Position numbers and translations under genes: made by a program. Shown here one piece after another: positions 5,054 through 7,128 of a DNA stretch of 7,128 bases. This stretch comes from Candidatus Moraniibacteriota bacterium (GTDB taxonomy: Bacteria; Patescibacteriota; Minisyncoccia; Moranbacterales; GCA-2747515). The notes under the pieces were generated by a model. That model ran no database searches. It was not told the origin of the DNA and saw nothing but the letters and a program-made list of their open reading frames with translations. The stretch covers positions 1,075-8,202 of the forward strand of contig JALWAF010000122.1 of assembly GCA_027016355.1 (NCBI GenBank). The letters are read 5' to 3'. Within the stretch, counting starts at the first letter, position 1, and the number at the start of each line of letters is the position of its first letter.

Positions 5054-5728
5054 CTAATCCCAACTGTTACTGCTATCCCCTGTAATTGGTATTTTATTAC
5101 CCAAAAATTTTGGCTCAGCCTTAAAAATTACATCCAGGAAGGCTTTGACTCTGGCAACACTTTCTCTGATTTGATTTCTTTCTTTGTCACGGTATTGCCT
5201 TCTATCCGCCACGATACCAATAGTTTTGACACCTAAAGAATTAGCAATATACACTGCCCTGGGTAAATGAAATTTTTGTGTAACAATAATCATCGAATCG
5301 ACTTCAAAAATATCTCTAGCACGATAAATACTATCATATGTATCAAACCCAGCGTGATCTGTAAAAATATTCTCTTGCGACACATTTTGATTTATTAAAT
5401 AATCCTTAATAGTATTAACCTCATCATACCCGCTTGTACCATGATCACCACTAATCAAAATCTTATCAACTTTTCCAGATTGATAAAGTTGAATAGCAGT
5501 GAGTGCTCTATCCTCCATAACATGACTCAATCTCCCATCATCATAAACTCTAGCACCTAGCAACAAAGCCGTCTGACGTGCTGTGACATTATCTTGTATA
5601 GCAAAAATTTGAGACTTAGTAGAATTGATAATATAAATATTTATTACAACAAAAGCTATCACAACAATAATACTAACCCTAAATACAATTTTCACAACCT
5701 TATTCACAATTAATTTACAAAGACGCAT
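5054..5728 (-). CDS. SanA/YdcF-type (DUF218) membrane-anchored envelope protein
   Basis: The protein has 224 residues. A short basic N-terminus and one membrane helix (about 14-35, rich in Val/Ile) precede a DUF218 domain that should lie outside the membrane. Matches to SanA-type proteins run through the domain: ALLLGARVYDDGRLS (54-68), a helix ending LYQSGKVDKILISGD (81-95), YDEVNTIKDYL (101-111), DHAGFDTYDSIYRA (124-137), IIVTQKFHLPRAVYIANSLGV (147-167), VADRRQY (173-179), REVLARVKAFLD-like RESVARVKAFLD (188-199), and KFLG near the end. SanA of enteric bacteria affects envelope permeability to vancomycin; the chemistry of the family is not settled. It is the last gene of an operon, 23 bases after ispE. 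The start is uncertain: the ATG at 5728 lies in a perfect palindrome with no ribosome binding site. GTG at 5707 (residue 8) or 5695 (residue 12) would also keep the membrane helix. Confidence 0.88.
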   Translation of the reverse strand: MRLCKLIVNKVVKIVFRVSIIVVIAFVVINIYIINSTKSQIFAIQDNVTARQTALLLGARVYDDGRLSHVMEDRALTAIQLYQSGKVDKILISGDHGTSGYDEVNTIKDYLINQNVSQENIFTDHAGFDTYDSIYRARDIFEVDSMIIVTQKFHLPRAVYIANSLGVKTIGIVADRRQYRDKERNQIRESVARVKAFLDVIFKAEPKFLGNKIPITGDSSNSWD

Positions 5729-5744
5729 TGCAATGCGTCTCTAC
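5717..5744. repeat. Palindromic repeat spanning the sanA-like start codon
   Basis: The core AGACGCATTGCAATGCGTCT (5721-5740) is a perfect palindrome. CTAC follows on the right (5741-5744), while the matching left flank is ACAA instead of GTAG, so one outer arm has decayed. Elements of the form GTAGAGACGC...GCGTCTCTAC recur as dispersed repeats in cyanobacteria and, as I recall, in some CPR genomes; this is memory, not a search. It fills the ispE-sanA gap, and its distal half encodes MRL of the downstream protein if the ATG at 5728 is used. Confidence 0.65.
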
Positions 5745-5751
5745 ATTAAGC

Positions 5752-6621
5752 TTAAAAAATATCAATAAAAAAATCTGGATAATATTTTTGTAAATTCTTT
5801 TTTATTCTTTTCAAATCTTCAATTGATTCAAAAACACCAAAAACTGTCGGACCCTTACCTGAAATAGACACTGCCCTAGCTCCGAAGGCTTTCATCGCAT
5901 TTTGTATTTCACCTATTGCAGGACATTGCTCCTGTGCTACAAAAGAGAAATCATTATATACATACTTAACAATATCATCCAAGATATGATGATTTTTTTT
6001 CATTGCCAATGCCAAGTTTTTTCTCTCACTATCGTCCATAAACCACTGCCTCTTATCCAACTCACCATAAGCCCACGGAGTACTTATCTCTTCTTTTGGA
6101 TTTACTACAAGTATTGGAATTGTAGGAAAATTAAATATACTCTCCACCTTTTCTCCTGCACCACTAACATACGCCGCCAAAGCATCTTGAAGAAAAAAAG
6201 GAATATCCTTACCAACTTCAGATGCAATTTTAATCAATTCATCTATAGACAAAATACCCTCAAAATACTCATTAAGAGCAAGTAACACACTAGCACCATC
6301 ACTACTACCGCCACCAAGTCCTGCTAGCATCGGAATTTTTTTTGCGACAATAATTTTAACACCAATTTTTTTGTCAATTTTTTCAAAATATTTCTGGGCA
6401 ATTTTCCAGCAAATATTTTTCTCATCTGTAGGCACTTCAGGATTATCACACTCAATCACAATATCCTCAGAGTTTTCGTCAAACTCCACCACCACATCAT
6501 CATAAAGATTTTGAGATTTGAGCATAATTGAACGAATCTCATGAAAACCATTATCATATTTTTTAACAACCTCTAAACAAATATTAAGTTTAGCCGGCGC
6601 TGTCATCTTTATTTTTTTCAT
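5752..6621 (-). CDS. ispE: 4-diphosphocytidyl-2-C-methyl-D-erythritol kinase
   Basis: IspE is the ATP-dependent kinase of the MEP isoprenoid pathway, phosphorylating the 2-hydroxyl of CDP-methylerythritol. The 289-residue length is normal. GHMP-kinase features are present in order: PAKLN (9-13; K11), GFHEI (25-29; H27), the ATP-binding glycine loop PMLAGLGGGSSDGASVL (97-113), KDIPFF (138-143) with catalytic-type D139, NPKEEISTPWAYG (174-186), and SGKGPTVFG (254-262), a slight variant of the usual SGSGxTVF. Nothing essential is missing. The ATG at 6621 places PAKLN at residue 9, as usual. It starts 4 bases after the upstream gene stop and has no ribosome binding site, so coupled translation is likely. 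No other MEP gene is in view. Confidence 0.95.
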   Translation of the reverse strand: MKKIKMTAPAKLNICLEVVKKYDNGFHEIRSIMLKSQNLYDDVVVEFDENSEDIVIECDNPEVPTDEKNICWKIAQKYFEKIDKKIGVKIIVAKKIPMLAGLGGGSSDGASVLLALNEYFEGILSIDELIKIASEVGKDIPFFLQDALAAYVSGAGEKVESIFNFPTIPILVVNPKEEISTPWAYGELDKRQWFMDDSERKNLALAMKKNHHILDDIVKYVYNDFSFVAQEQCPAIGEIQNAMKAFGARAVSISGKGPTVFGVFESIEDLKRIKKNLQKYYPDFFIDIF

Positions 6622-6625
6622 AATA

Positions 6626-7128
6626 TTAAATGCTATATTGTTCGTTTATAAAATCAATCAAATCTCTTTTTTGTTTTGCACTCTCACCTGGCAATGTGCG
6701 ATAACGCATTCTCTGCAAAAACAACCTTTCTTTTTCTGAAATCAATTGAAATGCCATGTCCTGCCTTCGCAAACCACTCCATCCAAGAGACCATTGCTTA
6801 ATTTCTATATTTTCTGGTAATTGTTTTATTAATTGTCTCACTTCACCATTTGGATCATGATAGGAAGATGTGCCTACCTTTTCGTCAAATAATGTATACA
6901 AATCCCATCCATCATCATCTTCTACACCAATTTTTGCACCATTTTTTGCTGAAGCAATGATCAATGCAGGCTTTACCATATAAAATGCACCTGTAATAGT
7001 TTTTGCTGAATAGTTCACTGCTTCCGTAATCAAAATGCTATCTCCAGAATCTTTATTGTCTAATTTTTCAATTTCTTTCATGTTTGTAAATTCCAAAAGC
7101 AAATCTTGCCCAAATCGCACAATACCTG
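6626..7128 (-). CDS. Uncharacterised protein, N-terminus off the right edge
   Basis: The frame is open through the right edge. The residues before the GTG at 7120 read G-I-V, so that GTG is probably an internal valine rather than a start. About 167 residues are visible. I do not recognise the family. The protein looks soluble and globular, mixed alpha/beta, without membrane segments or an obvious signal. Distinctive parts are an acidic-aromatic segment, KIGVEDDDGWDLYTLFDEK, a WSLGWSGLRRQDMAF stretch, and a basic C-terminal helix (RMRYRTLPGESAKQKRDLIDFINEQYS). It ends 4 bases before ispE and is almost certainly cotranscribed with it and the sanA-like gene. The promoter of that operon must lie outside the window. 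Confidence 0.65.
   Translation of the reverse strand, partial: GIVRFGQDLLLEFTNMKEIEKLDNKDSGDSILITEAVNYSAKTITGAFYMVKPALIIASAKNGAKIGVEDDDGWDLYTLFDEKVGTSSYHDPNGEVRQLIKQLPENIEIKQWSLGWSGLRRQDMAFQLISEKERLFLQRMRYRTLPGESAKQKRDLIDFINEQYSI

Noticed and set aside
4988..5236. Plus-strand frame overlapping the end of the coiled-coil gene and the end of the sanA-like gene
   Set aside because: It runs through the intergenic hairpin and antisense to conserved SanA-type sequence.
5902..6285. Plus-strand frame opposite ispE
   Set aside because: It is antisense to a complete, well-conserved enzyme.
7118..7120. GTG as the start codon of the gene at the right edge
   Set aside because: The frame remains open upstream, no ribosome binding site can be seen in the remaining 8 bases, and the protein looks cut, so an internal valine is more likely.

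Overview
The window comes from an AT-rich bacterium (roughly 30% G+C by eye) that uses the standard code: all recognisable proteins read through with GGN glycines and no in-frame TGA. The mix is small genes tightly packed on the minus strand, mostly weak or absent Shine-Dalgarno sequences, a lone MEP-pathway kinase, a SanA-type envelope protein and an orphan repeat lipoprotein. This would fit Patescibacteria (CPR) or another low-GC uncultured lineage, but nothing here fixes the taxonomy.

Layout. Positions 1-2348 (minus strand) hold a three-gene operon: a HAD phosphatase resembling pyrimidine 5'-nucleotidases, a nucleoside hydrolase, and a zinc-dependent deacylase of the succinylglutamate desuccinylase/aspartoacylase family that is cut by the left edge. 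The first two make a plausible salvage pair, nucleotide to nucleoside to base plus sugar. Positions 2349-2869 are a 521-base non-coding region that is unusually rich in structure. Reading leftward it holds a perfect 34-base palindromic terminator, an extended -10 promoter, a possible 17-residue leader ORF, a long hairpin, and an intrinsic terminator whose 5' arm is nearly fully complementary to the 3' arm of the preceding hairpin. Further left are a small GC-rich island and a second promoter overlapped by a dyad. I read the middle part as a candidate transcription attenuator (or a short terminated RNA) lying ahead of the salvage operon.

Positions 2870-4258 (minus) encode a lipoprotein with three tandem repeats of an unrecognised beta-type domain and an FN3-like, cysteine-containing C-terminal domain. 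Divergent from it, 4428-4991 (plus) encodes an unrecognised helical/coiled-coil protein. It has the clearest promoter and the only strong ribosome binding site in the window, and a large hairpin follows it.

Positions 5054-7128 (minus) form a second operon, transcribed leftward: an unrecognised protein cut by the right edge, ispE (4-diphosphocytidyl-2-C-methyl-D-erythritol kinase), and a SanA/YdcF-type membrane-anchored protein. The predicted ATG of the latter lies inside a perfect 20-base palindrome that looks like a mobile or interspersed repeat. No tRNA, rRNA, CRISPR array, transposase or phage gene is visible.
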